64,000 nt of DNA from Pelotalea chapellei (GCF_018531195.1 NZ_JAHDYS010000004.1:124001-188000), one strand, 5' to 3'; shown: positions 18,360 to 26,635, counted from the stretch's first letter. The notes: generated by a model not told the origin, from the letters alone. Numbers and translations: made by a program.

Positions 18360-20109
18360 AGTTAAGGGCATGGGGAGCTTTTCGCAAGGTAAATGAGAAC
18401 AGGGATCCTTTGCCCAGATCGCTGGCCACAGACACTTCCCCGCCATGCAGCTGCACGATGTGTTTGACAATCGCCAATCCGAGACCGGTCCCCCCCTGCT
18501 CACGGCTGCGGGCCTCGTCTACCCGGTAAAAACGTTCGAAGATGCGCGGCATGTCTTTGAAGGGGATACCGATGCCGGTGTCTGCCACGCTAACCTTGAC
18601 GTATGGGCCGCAATCCTTAACGAACAGTCTGATGGTGCCCCCTTCAGGAGTATATTTGATGGCATTTTCAAGAAGGTTGATCAGTACCTGCTCAAGGCGC
18701 CCCTGATCAGCCATGACTTTTGGAACCCCGGATGCTCCTTCATTCTTGAGCACAATATTCTTGCCGGCCGCACTGTCTGCGAGAAGCAGGCACGCTTTGG
18801 CCATCGTTCCATGCACATCTAATGGATATTGGTCCAGCTCGGTTTCTTTGGATTCCAGATGGGAGAGAGTGAGAATATCTGTAATCAGCGATGCCAGCCG
18901 TTCTGAATGATTCCCGATTATCTCAACGAAACGCTTCGCGCGCTGGGGGTCACTCTCCAGCAACCCATCCAGCAGAGTCTCGGCATACCCTTTGATGACC
19001 GTGACCGGTGTACGCAGCTCATGGGAAACATTGGCCACGAAATCGCGACGCATTGTTTCTACCTTCTTCATGTCGGAGATATCATGAAAAACCGCCACCA
19101 CTCCCTGATCATCTCCGTCCACAACCAGGGGTGTCCAGTGGGTCAAAAGCGTAGTGGCCGGAGGGATGGTGATCTCCCGGACCAGCTCCCCTTTGGTGGC
19201 GCGAAGCTCGTTGAAAGCAGCCTGAAGATCAGGATGGCGCGATATTTCGATCAGGCTTTTGCCTTCAACACTGCCCCGGATACCGAACAGAGGACCAAAG
19301 GCAGGATTTACCAGAGAGATTGTACCGTCGCCCGTAGTAACCATCACCCCCTCACCCATGCCGTGCAGGATGGTATCCAGGCGCTGTTTCTCCGTTGAGA
19401 GGCGCTTCAGCTGGGCCTCGATGCGCCGGGCCATGTCATTGAGCACATCCGCCAGATCACCGATTTCATCACTTGAAGCGACACTGATGGTGACCCCCGG
19501 TTCTCCTCGGCCGATGCGGGCGGCAGCGGCGGCAATATCACGCAACGGCCGGGAGGTGAGGTTCGAAAGCACGTAGCTGAGAACTATCGCCACCGCAATC
19601 GTCAGTAGGGCCATTACACCCAGAACATTGTGCAAAGCTTCCGTTGCATGGGCAAGATAGTCCAGCGGCAGTGCCAGACGGACGAAGCCTCCTCCGGCAT
19701 CGAGGGCGACATACAGCATGTTGCGCCGCAGAGTTTCGGAATAGCGCATTGCGCTACCCTGGCCAAATTTTAGAGCCGCCTGGATTTCTGGGCGTCCCAG
19801 ATGGTTTTCCAGCCTGGAAAGCTGGGTCTGGTTGACGTCAGACTCACCAATAACAGTACCGTCACGACTGATAAGTGTCACCCGTGCCTTGATCGTAGCT
19901 CCGATTTTCTCGGCCAGTTTCTGCGGTGGAATCCGGTCACGTTCCTGTTCAACCAGCAGCCTTGCCAGTGTTGCCTGGTTCATCAGGTTTGCGCGGCTCT
20001 CCTCCACCAGGGAGTTCTGGAGGTTACGCTTGAAGAAAAGATAAAAACTGCCCGATACCATCAGAATCAGCAACAGATAGGAAAGCATCAGTTTAGTGCG
20101 GAATTTCAT
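18358..20109 (-). CDS. phoR: Phosphate regulon sensor histidine kinase
   Basis: This 583-residue inner-membrane kinase phosphorylates PhoB when phosphate is scarce. In order it has TM1 (about residues 6-26), a periplasmic domain of about 120 residues, TM2 (about 155-175), HAMP (about 180-230), PAS (about 240-340), HisKA with the phosphorylated His in NVSHELRTP, and HATPase with N, G1 and G2 boxes (NLLENAIKY, DTGIGIP, GGTGLGLAIV). The extra periplasmic domain is like B. subtilis PhoR rather than E. coli PhoR. The start at 20109, with GGAGG 10 bp upstream and 1 bp from the phoB stop, is preferred to a longer frame. Confidence 0.94.
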   Translation of the reverse strand: MKFRTKLMLSYLLLILMVSGSFYLFFKRNLQNSLVEESRANLMNQATLARLLVEQERDRIPPQKLAEKIGATIKARVTLISRDGTVIGESDVNQTQLSRLENHLGRPEIQAALKFGQGSAMRYSETLRRNMLYVALDAGGGFVRLALPLDYLAHATEALHNVLGVMALLTIAVAIVLSYVLSNLTSRPLRDIAAAAARIGRGEPGVTISVASSDEIGDLADVLNDMARRIEAQLKRLSTEKQRLDTILHGMGEGVMVTTGDGTISLVNPAFGPLFGIRGSVEGKSLIEISRHPDLQAAFNELRATKGELVREITIPPATTLLTHWTPLVVDGDDQGVVAVFHDISDMKKVETMRRDFVANVSHELRTPVTVIKGYAETLLDGLLESDPQRAKRFVEIIGNHSERLASLITDILTLSHLESKETELDQYPLDVHGTMAKACLLLADSAAGKNIVLKNEGASGVPKVMADQGRLEQVLINLLENAIKYTPEGGTIRLFVKDCGPYVKVSVADTGIGIPFKDMPRIFERFYRVDEARSREQGGTGLGLAIVKHIVQLHGGEVSVASDLGKGSLFSFTLRKAPHALN

Positions 20110-20110
20110 G

Positions 20111-20791
20111 CTACTGATCCTCCATTTTGTAACCGAATCCACGAACCGTCTTGATCAGATCGCCTGGTGGGCCAAGCTTGCTCCGCAGACGGGTAATATG
20201 CGTATCAACCGTACGGGTGTCGCCGACATTGTTATAGCTCCAGACATTCTGCAGCAGCAGCTCGCGGCTGATCACCCGCCCGGAGCGTTCAGCCAGATAG
20301 AGCAGAAGCTTATACTCGGTGCTGGTCAGCTCCACTTCGATTCCGGCGCTGGTAACAACATGGCGCTCTTTGTCTATTACAATCTCACCAATGGTGAAGA
20401 GATCAGGCACCGGCGCCTCAGGTGCATTGCGCCTCAGCACCGCCCTTATGCGCAGCACGATCTCACGCATTGAAAATGGTTTGACGATATAGTCATCCGC
20501 ACCCACCTCGAAGCCGACGACCCGATCGATCTCGTCCCCTTTGGCTGTCAGCATCAGCACCGGAATCCTGGATGTAGCTGCATCCTTGCGAAGTGCCTTG
20601 CAGACCTCGGTTCCCAGCATCCCCGGCAGCATCAGGTCCAGCAGGATCAGGTCAGGCAGTTCAGTGCGAATTCTTTCCAGGCCACTCAGCCCGTCGTGAA
20701 CACAGGTGACGCGAAATCCTTCCCGCTCCAGATTATAAGACAGCAGTTCCGCCAGGTCCTTCTCATCTTCGACGATTAAAATCCGGTTCAT
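20111..20791 (-). CDS. phoB: Phosphate regulon response regulator
   Basis: This 226-residue regulator activates Pho-box promoters. The receiver domain has Asp52 as phosphoacceptor (LLDLMLPG) and Lys104 (YIVKPFS); the winged-helix domain ends TVRGFGYKM. The start at 20791 follows GAGGGAGA. A Pho-box-like repeat upstream suggests autoregulation. It forms an operon with phoR, next to and upstream of pstSCAB-phoU. Confidence 0.95.
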   Translation of the reverse strand: MNRILIVEDEKDLAELLSYNLEREGFRVTCVHDGLSGLERIRTELPDLILLDLMLPGMLGTEVCKALRKDAATSRIPVLMLTAKGDEIDRVVGFEVGADDYIVKPFSMREIVLRIRAVLRRNAPEAPVPDLFTIGEIVIDKERHVVTSAGIEVELTSTEYKLLLYLAERSGRVISRELLLQNVWSYNNVGDTRTVDTHITRLRSKLGPPGDLIKTVRGFGYKMEDQ

Positions 20792-20842
20792 GTATTCTCC
20801 CTCGGTTCTGAAGGCGAATAATATCATGGGTGAGCAGGTTTT

Positions 20843-20864
20843 AAATGTCACAATCTTGTTACAG
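20843..20864 (-). promoter_or_regulatory. Pho-box-like repeat upstream of phoB
   Basis: On the minus strand CTGTAACAAGA is followed in 11-bp register by TTGTGACATTT, close to the CTGTCATAAAT-type PhoB repeat. A TATTAT that could serve as -10 lies about 20 bp further toward phoB, which is a looser spacing than at pstS. Confidence 0.55.
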
Positions 20865-20986
20865 GCAGAGGAGATTTTGAAACAAAAAATGGGGGAAGGC
20901 ATGAAATGTATCAGCAAGGAATATGCTGCATATATGGAAGGATAATGGAATGTGCGGCGTCCTCGCCATCAGGTCAGGCTGATTCA

Positions 20987-21502
20987 TTACTCGCTGGTTT
21001 TGCCAAAAGCTTTTTTTAACGATTTGACCGGTTTGGTTCCAGGCACGGCATAGGAGCAAAATTGAGCTGGTTTATCAGGTTTATCCCTTTCTATTTCAAG
21101 AATGACACAGCTGCTCTTTTTCAACGTGATCAGCTGACCATACTCCAGCAGTCCGGTAACCAGCATCCCGAGCTGGGGTTCATGCCCCACCACCATTACA
21201 TGTTTTGCAGGATAAGATCGCACAAAACTTACCAGCTCTGACAGATTTCCGCCCGGGAGTAGCAACCCATTTATTTCCAGGGCGGCGGCTGGCCCGCATG
21301 ACTGAGCCACGATTTGAGCGGTTTGCACAGCACGAACAAGAGGACTGCTGACGATCTGACACATGGATAGGCCGTGGTGAGCCAGGCGCCCTGCAACAGC
21401 CTCGGTTGCCTTTCGTCCCCTGGCAGTCAAATAGCGCCATTCATCAATCAATGACTCATCGGCATCGACCGCCTCACCGTGCCTGAAAACATACACCACC
21501 AT
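20987..21502 (-). CDS. sixA: Phosphohistidine phosphatase SixA-like (histidine phosphatase family)
   Basis: This protein of about 171 residues belongs to the RHG histidine phosphatase superfamily. The catalytic RHGEA motif lies at residues 7-11, and the second catalytic His is in VGHEPQLGML. In E. coli, SixA removes phosphate from phosphohistidine of the phosphotransferase protein NPr. The start at 21502 gives the usual MxVYVFRHGEA opening; a longer frame adds residues without support. The gene follows the GGCT-like gene by 10 bp. Its nearness to the phosphate regulon may be chance. Confidence 0.85.
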   Translation of the reverse strand: MVVYVFRHGEAVDADESLIDEWRYLTARGRKATEAVAGRLAHHGLSMCQIVSSPLVRAVQTAQIVAQSCGPAAALEINGLLLPGGNLSELVSFVRSYPAKHVMVVGHEPQLGMLVTGLLEYGQLITLKKSSCVILEIERDKPDKPAQFCSYAVPGTKPVKSLKKAFGKTSE

Positions 21503-21512
21503 AAGTATCTCC

Positions 21513-21911
21513 TTACCCCTCTTGTGCTTTTCGATTCTGAGAGCCAGGAGAACAACCGTCATTAATGTCACCACTTGTCATCAAGGTACCGTAGGGATCT
21601 CTGAAATACATCCAGGCGGTATATTCCGTATTGCCCTGGATCACGGTTGTCTCCCGGCGCACGTAATATCGTGGATGCCCCTCCATCTTGTCCAGCGTAT
21701 GCAGGGTCTCTTCATCGATGCCATAGAGCTCGCCAACGATCGGGTAACGATTTTCTGAACTTGTCACATAGGGATAGCCGCTTACCACATACATCGCGTA
21801 CTTTTCGCGGGTTGTGCAGAGTCCATAATACCGGGCATCGACTAGCAAATGGTGATTGACATGATTTTGCCTGAGAGAACCATATACAAAAATCAGGTTA
21901 TTACCTTCCAT
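21513..21911 (-). CDS. Gamma-glutamylcyclotransferase-like (AIG2/YtfP) protein
   Basis: This protein of about 132 residues has the GGCT-fold substrate loop YGSLR near its N-terminus and the catalytic-type Glu in GELYGIDEETLHTLDKMEG. The family releases 5-oxoproline from gamma-glutamyl amino acids or amines. AAGGAG lies 8 bp before the second ATG (21911) but only 2 bp before the first (21917), so 21911 is preferred. It appears to form a unit with sixA downstream and follows the cytidylate-kinase-like gene. Confidence 0.8.
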   Translation of the reverse strand: MEGNNLIFVYGSLRQNHVNHHLLVDARYYGLCTTREKYAMYVVSGYPYVTSSENRYPIVGELYGIDEETLHTLDKMEGHPRYYVRRETTVIQGNTEYTAWMYFRDPYGTLMTSGDINDGCSPGSQNRKAQEG

Positions 21912-21952
21912 TGCCATGTCTCCTTGTCATGCCCTGCATGAGATACCTGAAA

Positions 21953-22654
21953 TCATACGGAAGAAACGTAGTCAGCGATAGATCGGGCAATCTGCTCTGA
22001 CGAGTTCCTGTCATTACTGAAGAGCATTGTGTAGTGATCAAGGTCGCGGGCATCCGTGCCGAGAAAATCACTGGTGAAGCGGTCCCGCAGCCGCTGTTTC
22101 TTTTCTATCAGCTGTTCCGCGTCATCCGGGTGCATACTCAAACGCCGTGCCAGGGAATTACGTTTGTAATGCAGTGATGCATACAGCCTGAAATGGTGAC
22201 AGTTATTGAGATGTCTGGTGATGATGGCACTTCCCCGGCCAACAATTATAACATTCCCCTGATGAGCAAGTGACAGAATGTGCCGGCACAACAAGTCAAA
22301 ATACTCCTTTTCACTTTTCCAATGAGGCGAAAAGGTGGCCAGCACCTCATCCAGAAACCGATTCTTCTCTCCGAGGCCTCGCAGGATTTCTTCCGAGATA
22401 TTGTGACAATTTGCCACCTCCTCCAGCAGGGCCTTATCCATCAGCACCCACTCTTCACCGCTTTTCCTGGTCATCATTTCGCGTAATTTTTCTGCCACCG
22501 GGTAGGCCTCACAGCCAAATTCCCGGGAAATGCTGATGCAAGGGCGCTTTGTCTGAGGCTTAGGCTTGCCGGCTTTTTCCTGCTGTTTGCGATTGTATTC
22601 TTCCAGGGAACCGATACGCAAATCTACGGAAGGTATCAAGAGGTTATCAGGCAT
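21953..22654 (-). CDS. Cytidylate kinase-like family protein
   Basis: This 233-residue protein belongs to the cytidylate-kinase-like (PF13189) group. An N-terminal leader of about 35 residues is followed by ISISREFGCEAYPVAEKL, where the canonical P-loop GxxGxGK/S is degenerate, then VIIVGRGSAIITRH and an Arg-rich lid (RRLSMHPDDAEQLIEKKQRLRDRF). Members are widespread in Geobacter-type genomes with no established substrate. The ATG follows GGAG. Confidence 0.78.
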   Translation of the reverse strand: MPDNLLIPSVDLRIGSLEEYNRKQQEKAGKPKPQTKRPCISISREFGCEAYPVAEKLREMMTRKSGEEWVLMDKALLEEVANCHNISEEILRGLGEKNRFLDEVLATFSPHWKSEKEYFDLLCRHILSLAHQGNVIIVGRGSAIITRHLNNCHHFRLYASLHYKRNSLARRLSMHPDDAEQLIEKKQRLRDRFTSDFLGTDARDLDHYTMLFSNDRNSSEQIARSIADYVSSV

Positions 22655-22703
22655 AGCAGCTCCTTTTATTTAAAATTCGGATCAAGCATATTCATGCTCA
22701 GAA

Positions 22704-22916
22704 CTAAACGCCTTCCTTTGCTTCGGTTTTGCCGGTCACCCCTTTGATTATTCCAAAGAACATCAAAGCAGCCGGTACCATTTGTGCAGCCACAATCAAG
22801 GCACAGAAACCAAGAAAGATCCATACAAACAAGCCGCTGGAGTCTTCGCGAGCCGATGAAGCTGCAAATGAGGTTGCAGGGGCTAGAGTTCCAATTATCG
22901 TTGCTAATGTTTTCAT
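22704..22916 (-). CDS. Small membrane protein, function unknown
   Basis: This is a 70-residue protein. Residues 1-19 look like a signal sequence or first helix ending in SFAAS, and one strong transmembrane helix covers about 28-58 (FVWIFLGFCALIVAAQMVP). A short Lys/Glu tail follows. CAGGAGG lies 6 bp before the ATG at 22916. A sigma-54 promoter (22962-22978) lies about 35 bp upstream of the ribosome site, so expression should depend on RpoN and an activator. Proteins with this layout recur in delta-proteobacteria as uncharacterised membrane proteins. Confidence 0.75.
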   Translation of the reverse strand: MKTLATIIGTLAPATSFAASSAREDSSGLFVWIFLGFCALIVAAQMVPAALMFFGIIKGVTGKTEAKEGV

Positions 22917-22961
22917 GACATCCTCCTGTATGTGGTGGATTGTGTTCTTGAAATACTGGAT

Positions 22962-22978
22962 AGCACTGGATGTGCCAA
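22962..22978 (-). promoter_or_regulatory. Sigma-54 promoter of the small membrane protein gene
   Basis: On the minus strand TTGGCACATCCAGTGCT has GG, exactly ten bases, then GC, and keeps TGGCAC at -24. This matches the RpoN consensus TGGCAC-N5-TTGC well except for GTGC at -12. Transcription would start near 22951. Confidence 0.7.
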
Positions 22979-23310
22979 GTTCCATGGAAAGCATTTTTAT
23001 TGAATAAAGGTCCGAAAAAACAATAACTTCCAGCCTCATCCGCGTAAATCAGATAGTGACCCCAAACAATTACCCCGCCAACTGTATACACGAAATATAC
23101 GACCCATTCGAAGCAATAAACTAAAAAAGCCGCTTCTGTAGTGGCTTTAGAGCCGCCGTCACACACACCACCAGTGTATATTTTTTTAAATAAAATTATG
23201 CAACCTGCTGTCGACATGACTGACAATGGTGTTGTCTTTTTTTACAGATTCGCCTGCGCATGACAGATGGCATAAAAAAATAATACTAAAAATTAATTAC
23301 TTACAAAACG
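22979..23310. other. Non-coding interval between two divergent sigma-54 genes
   Basis: About 330 bp lie between the two RpoN promoters. The only clear structure is the hairpin at 23123-23148. This is where enhancer sites for a sigma-54 activator would be expected, but I could not identify a convincing repeated site. Confidence 0.4.
23123..23148 (-). terminator. Hairpin with T-run in the divergent intergenic region
   Basis: AAAGCCGCT and AGTGGCTTT arms with a 5-nt loop are followed on the minus strand by six T residues. It would stop leftward transcription before the sigma-54 promoter of the small membrane protein gene. No gene is seen upstream of it on that strand. Confidence 0.4.
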
Positions 23311-23326
23311 GGGCACTACTCTTGCT
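23311..23326 (+). promoter_or_regulatory. Sigma-54 promoter of the PEP-CTERM gene
   Basis: GGGCACTACTCTTGCT contains GG, ten bases, then GC, with GGCAC at -24 and TTGCT at -12, a near-perfect RpoN promoter. The start of transcription would be near 23337, leaving a leader of about 38 nt with GGAAAGGAG before the ATG at 23375. Confidence 0.8.
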
Positions 23327-23374
23327 GCGACCAAGGGATATTCAACAGCACATTACGAGGAAAGGAGATGAAAA

Positions 23375-23965
23375 ATGAAAAAGGCATGTGCAGCAGTTGG
23401 GTTTGGGGCAGTAATAGCTTTCTCAGGTCTCGCAGGTGCAACCACCTGGACAGACACGGTCGGCGAAAGCGGTTCTGCAACCCATACTTTCAACAACGGG
23501 CACCCCACCTACGCTTACACCTATGACATCACGAACATAAACAATATCGTGGACGGCAATAAAGCGTTCTTGCCGGGGGCAGACAGCATAAGCAGTGCAG
23601 AGTTGGTGCTTCATTTTAAAAACATAGATAGCCGTGACTCAGCGGAGATAAAAATCGGGAATTTCACCACTACAATTACCAACTCGGAAGAAGCAAGGGT
23701 CCAACTCCCTTCCAGCGTTCTGAATGAATTCTCTGGCAGCGGCATGCTCCCTGTAAGTATTACGGCCACGAACGTAAACAGCTTCCGTTTGGAAGATTCA
23801 ATCCTGAACGTGAAAGGGAATGAATTTTCTTCAGCCCCAAATGGCACTGGGCAGACAACTTTCACTGGAAATGGAACGGCACCAGTACCGGAACCTTCAG
23901 CTTTCATCCTTCTGAGTGTCTGCCTGGGAGGATTGGCTTTGTTGAGGAAACGAGCAACGTCATAA
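23375..23965 (+). CDS. Exported PEP-CTERM sorting-domain protein
   Basis: This 196-residue protein has a signal peptide (residues 1-22, ending LAGA). Its extracellular middle part is rich in Thr, Ser and Asn, and a C-terminal sorting signal follows: the VPEPS motif (about 169-173), a hydrophobic helix and the basic tail LRKRATS. PEP-CTERM proteins are processed by an exosortase and linked to the cell surface or exopolysaccharide. No exosortase gene is in the window. ATG 23375 follows AAGGAG, and a sigma-54 promoter lies upstream. PEP-CTERM systems are known to be controlled by the PrsK/PrsR two-component pair acting with RpoN, which fits. Confidence 0.88.
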   Translation: MKKACAAVGFGAVIAFSGLAGATTWTDTVGESGSATHTFNNGHPTYAYTYDITNINNIVDGNKAFLPGADSISSAELVLHFKNIDSRDSAEIKIGNFTTTITNSEEARVQLPSSVLNEFSGSGMLPVSITATNVNSFRLEDSILNVKGNEFSSAPNGTGQTTFTGNGTAPVPEPSAFILLSVCLGGLALLRKRATS

Positions 23966-23991
23966 GTTGTACAAGATATGGGGGAAAGCAA

Positions 23992-24018
23992 TAAGGCACG
24001 GTAAATTACCGTGCCTTA
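23992..24018 (+). terminator. Perfect inverted repeat after the PEP-CTERM gene
   Basis: TAAGGCACGGTAA and its exact complement form a 13-bp stem around a single central base; in practice a 3-5 nt loop would open. It lies 27 bp after the stop codon. There is no T-run, but position and symmetry fit a terminator shared with the small convergent genes. Confidence 0.6.
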
Positions 24019-24046
24019 TCGTTGTCAGATAGCAACTAAAGAGGGA

Positions 24047-24223
24047 TTATTGGATCTGGTTTTCACCATCATAAAAACGAGCGACAAGATTGTCGGGTGT
24101 TCTTTCCCGCAATCTGAGACGCTGATTGGTCCTGTCTTTCCTCATCAGCAAGCAGAACATCTGTCTAAGATATTGTCGCTCGTCCTGATTTATTTCGCTG
24201 GTAGTTATGCTAGCTTTTCCCAT
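24047..24223 (-). CDS. Small protein (58 aa), function unknown, second gene of a pair
   Basis: This reading frame of 58 codons plus stop begins at ATG 24223, with CAGGAG 8 bp upstream, and ends with TAA. The product is strongly charged, with the basic patch MRKDRTNQRLRLRERTP in the middle, no signal peptide and no membrane segment. It lies 37 bp after the 59-residue protein gene on the same strand. It is too short for most gene callers. I recognise no family; an RNA- or DNA-binding or adaptor role would be speculation. Confidence 0.6.
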   Translation of the reverse strand: MGKASITTSEINQDERQYLRQMFCLLMRKDRTNQRLRLRERTPDNLVARFYDGENQIQ

Positions 24224-24260
24224 TGTTTGATCTCCTGATATGACTGCACAGGAATGATTA

Positions 24261-24440
24261 TCATTCTGTAGCTGAGTTGACGTTTGACAACAAGAACTTC
24301 TTTACCTGACATAGATTGGCAAGCCTGCGAAGTAAGAAAGGCTTTTCTTTCGGGTCACTGGTGGATAGAAATCTATCATAAAGTGCCTGGTGCTGCTGGT
24401 CAACCATCTCAAGCGACTGGTACCTTCCGCTGCTGCTCAT
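24261..24440 (-). CDS. Small protein (59 aa), function unknown, first gene of a pair
   Basis: This frame runs from ATG 24440, behind a strong GGAGGAGG ribosome site, to TGA at 24261. The product is soluble and probably helical (VDQQHQALYDRFL, KPFLLRRLANLCQVKKFLL). The DxQH phrase recalls the first hemerythrin helix, but no further ligands follow, so I do not call it a hemerythrin. The two ribosome sites and tandem arrangement argue for a real two-gene transcript. Confidence 0.6.
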   Translation of the reverse strand: MSSSGRYQSLEMVDQQHQALYDRFLSTSDPKEKPFLLRRLANLCQVKKFLLSNVNSATE

Positions 24441-24577
24441 CTCTCAAAAACCTCCTCCAATATTAATGTATTGCAATAAATAAGACTATCACCAAACAAG
24501 CTGATGTCAAAGCGGAGAAAGCAGGTTTTTAGTATGCGAGCAGCAGGGAAGGATTTGTAGCGGGGCGTTGTGGCGAC

Positions 24578-26560
24578 TTAATCATTGATTCTGTATGCGA
24601 TTTCCGGATCCAGCATTTGAGGCAGAACAACTCCAGCAGCCGGAAGATGGATTGTAAAAGTGGTACCTACGCCTGATTGAGACCTGAAAGTGATTGTTCC
24701 CCCATGCCGGGTGATGATTGAATATGCTGTAGCCAACCCCAGGCCGGTGCCGACTTCAGCCTTGGTGGTAAAGTAAGGGACAAAAAACTTCTTGTGATGT
24801 TCTTCAATAATCCCGCCCCCCTCGTCATCGAAAGAGATTTCGACATACTCCCCCGGTGGCAAATTGAGCACATTACCCGGAGGTAAAGAGGTGTTGGCGC
24901 CCCGGATTGTCAACAACCCTCCGTTCGGCATAGCCTGCACGGCATTGATGATAATGCTGTTGAAAGCCTGGCCAAGGAGACTTTCATCTGCTTTTACCGC
25001 ATTCAGCCACTCCGGCATATCAATCAATGAACGTACACAGGTCCCCATAACAACGAGGTCAACTGATTCCTGGACTAATCTGACAATTGAAACAGGTTTT
25101 CGGTCGGGTGTGCCCCCCTGAGCAAAATTCAGCAACTGCCTGGCAATTCCGGCAGCACGCTTTGAAGCTTTTTCAGCATTCTCCAATAAAGTGTATGACT
25201 TGTGCGACTCATCCATACATTTGCGCGCAAAAGAAATGTACCCCATCACCCCTGTAAGCACATTATTGAAATTGTGTGCAATTCCCCCTGCCAGCACACT
25301 CAGTGATTCGAGCTTTTGAACCTTGATAAACTGTTCCTGAAGCAACTCGCGATCAGTCAAATCAACGATGAGATCAACAATCATGTTGTGAGCGATCTGA
25401 TTGCTGATAAGAACATGACGTTCAGCACCGTCCCGGCATGTCACACGGGCCTCAATGGTAATCGGCTCGGCATCTCGACCGATTGCAGTCAAGGCGGCTC
25501 GCCGTGCTTCCACCATTTCCATGCGATAGGCTGGGTCTGGAAATGCCCGGGAGAACCAGTCATCGATGGTGTTGATCTCCTCTCTGCCATAGCCAAATCG
25601 TTCTACAAAAAACAGGTTGAGGTAATTGATGATTCCATCCGCAGATGTCCATGCAACACCTACCGGCATATGGTCCATCAGATTTGTCAAGGCCTGCTGG
25701 CTTTCACGTACTGCCCGTTCGGCTTTTTTTCGTTCGGCAATTTCTTCCTCAAGTAGACGGTTGGTTTTCATTACGTGGGCTTTGGATTCCACCTCAAGAG
25801 TCAGAGCGGTGGACAACGCCTGATTAAGATCCCTGTTCTTGGACTCCTGCAATTTTAGTGACTGCACCAGGTCATTAATTGCCTGCGCGACCTGACCTGA
25901 CTCATCATCATTCCTCACAGGCAGTGGACCAATATAGTCACCTGAATGAATTGCCTGAACGCTTCGGGCAAGTTCTGTAAAAGACTGGGTTACTTTGCGC
26001 ATCGCAAGGTAGCTGAGACAGGAGACAATTGCCCAGAATATAAAAGCTATGCCGCAGACTGCTGTGATGGCATGATTTTTCTTCTGCACCAGCTGCCGAG
26101 TACTTCTGTCAATGCGAACCGTTCCAAGCAGGTTGCCGCTGGAATCGATGCTGCTGCCGGTTATGGCTTCTTCGGCTGAAGGCACAAATGAGGAAGTATG
26201 AACCTCCACTGTCTGAGTGATTACATCCGCTGAATCTGCGGGTTTACGAACTTCAGCCAATACGCGGCCCTGCGTGTTGGCTATGACCACGGCCAGGATG
26301 TCAGGTTCGCGGGCCGTTTCTTCCGCATACCGTTGCAGCGTTTCAACAGTCTCTGCATAGAGGTAAATCCGGATTGAACCGGCCAACTTCTCTCCCAGCA
26401 GTCGGCTCGCAAAAGCAGCCTGTTCTCGTTCATTATGGGAGACAACTCTGATATATGCCGCACAGAATGTAGCAATAACCAGAGCCGTCATGACGGTGAA
26501 AATGCAGAATAGCTTGAGGCGGAAACTGGCGCGGAAACCTGACGTGGGACGTACGGGCAT
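24578..26560 (-). CDS. Membrane sensor histidine kinase (HAMP-PAS-HisKA-HATPase)
   Basis: This 660-residue kinase has TM1 (about residues 12-34), a periplasmic sensor of about 130 residues, TM2 (about 165-187), HAMP (190-240), a coiled coil with ERKKAERAVRESQQ, PAS (about 285-410), then HisKA and HATPase. The His box reads GGIAHNFNNVLTGV, whereas the usual form of this subfamily is AHDFNN, so the residue after His is Asn instead of Asp. ATP-binding boxes NSIIINAVQAMP, DDEGGGI and GTGLGLATAYS are intact. There is no receiver domain and no adjacent response regulator, so its partner is elsewhere. A TTGACG-N17-TATCTT promoter precedes it. Confidence 0.9.
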   Translation of the reverse strand: MPVRPTSGFRASFRLKLFCIFTVMTALVIATFCAAYIRVVSHNEREQAAFASRLLGEKLAGSIRIYLYAETVETLQRYAEETAREPDILAVVIANTQGRVLAEVRKPADSADVITQTVEVHTSSFVPSAEEAITGSSIDSSGNLLGTVRIDRSTRQLVQKKNHAITAVCGIAFIFWAIVSCLSYLAMRKVTQSFTELARSVQAIHSGDYIGPLPVRNDDESGQVAQAINDLVQSLKLQESKNRDLNQALSTALTLEVESKAHVMKTNRLLEEEIAERKKAERAVRESQQALTNLMDHMPVGVAWTSADGIINYLNLFFVERFGYGREEINTIDDWFSRAFPDPAYRMEMVEARRAALTAIGRDAEPITIEARVTCRDGAERHVLISNQIAHNMIVDLIVDLTDRELLQEQFIKVQKLESLSVLAGGIAHNFNNVLTGVMGYISFARKCMDESHKSYTLLENAEKASKRAAGIARQLLNFAQGGTPDRKPVSIVRLVQESVDLVVMGTCVRSLIDMPEWLNAVKADESLLGQAFNSIIINAVQAMPNGGLLTIRGANTSLPPGNVLNLPPGEYVEISFDDEGGGIIEEHHKKFFVPYFTTKAEVGTGLGLATAYSIITRHGGTITFRSQSGVGTTFTIHLPAAGVVLPQMLDPEIAYRIND

Positions 26561-26635
26561 TTAATTGACCTGTTAAACCTTTGCTGAGTCTGTAGAGAGG
26601 TCGTGATTCGAAAACACCATGAACTGCGACGGAAA

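Noticed and set aside
23227-23374. Possible c-di-GMP riboswitch before the PEP-CTERM gene
   Set aside because: No GNRA-tetraloop/receptor pairs or conserved GEMM core could be found, and the sigma-54 start site leaves a leader of only about 38 nt.
24261-24440. Hemerythrin-like DxQH phrase in the 59-residue protein
   Set aside because: None of the later His/Glu/Asp ligands is present and the protein is too short for a four-helix bundle.
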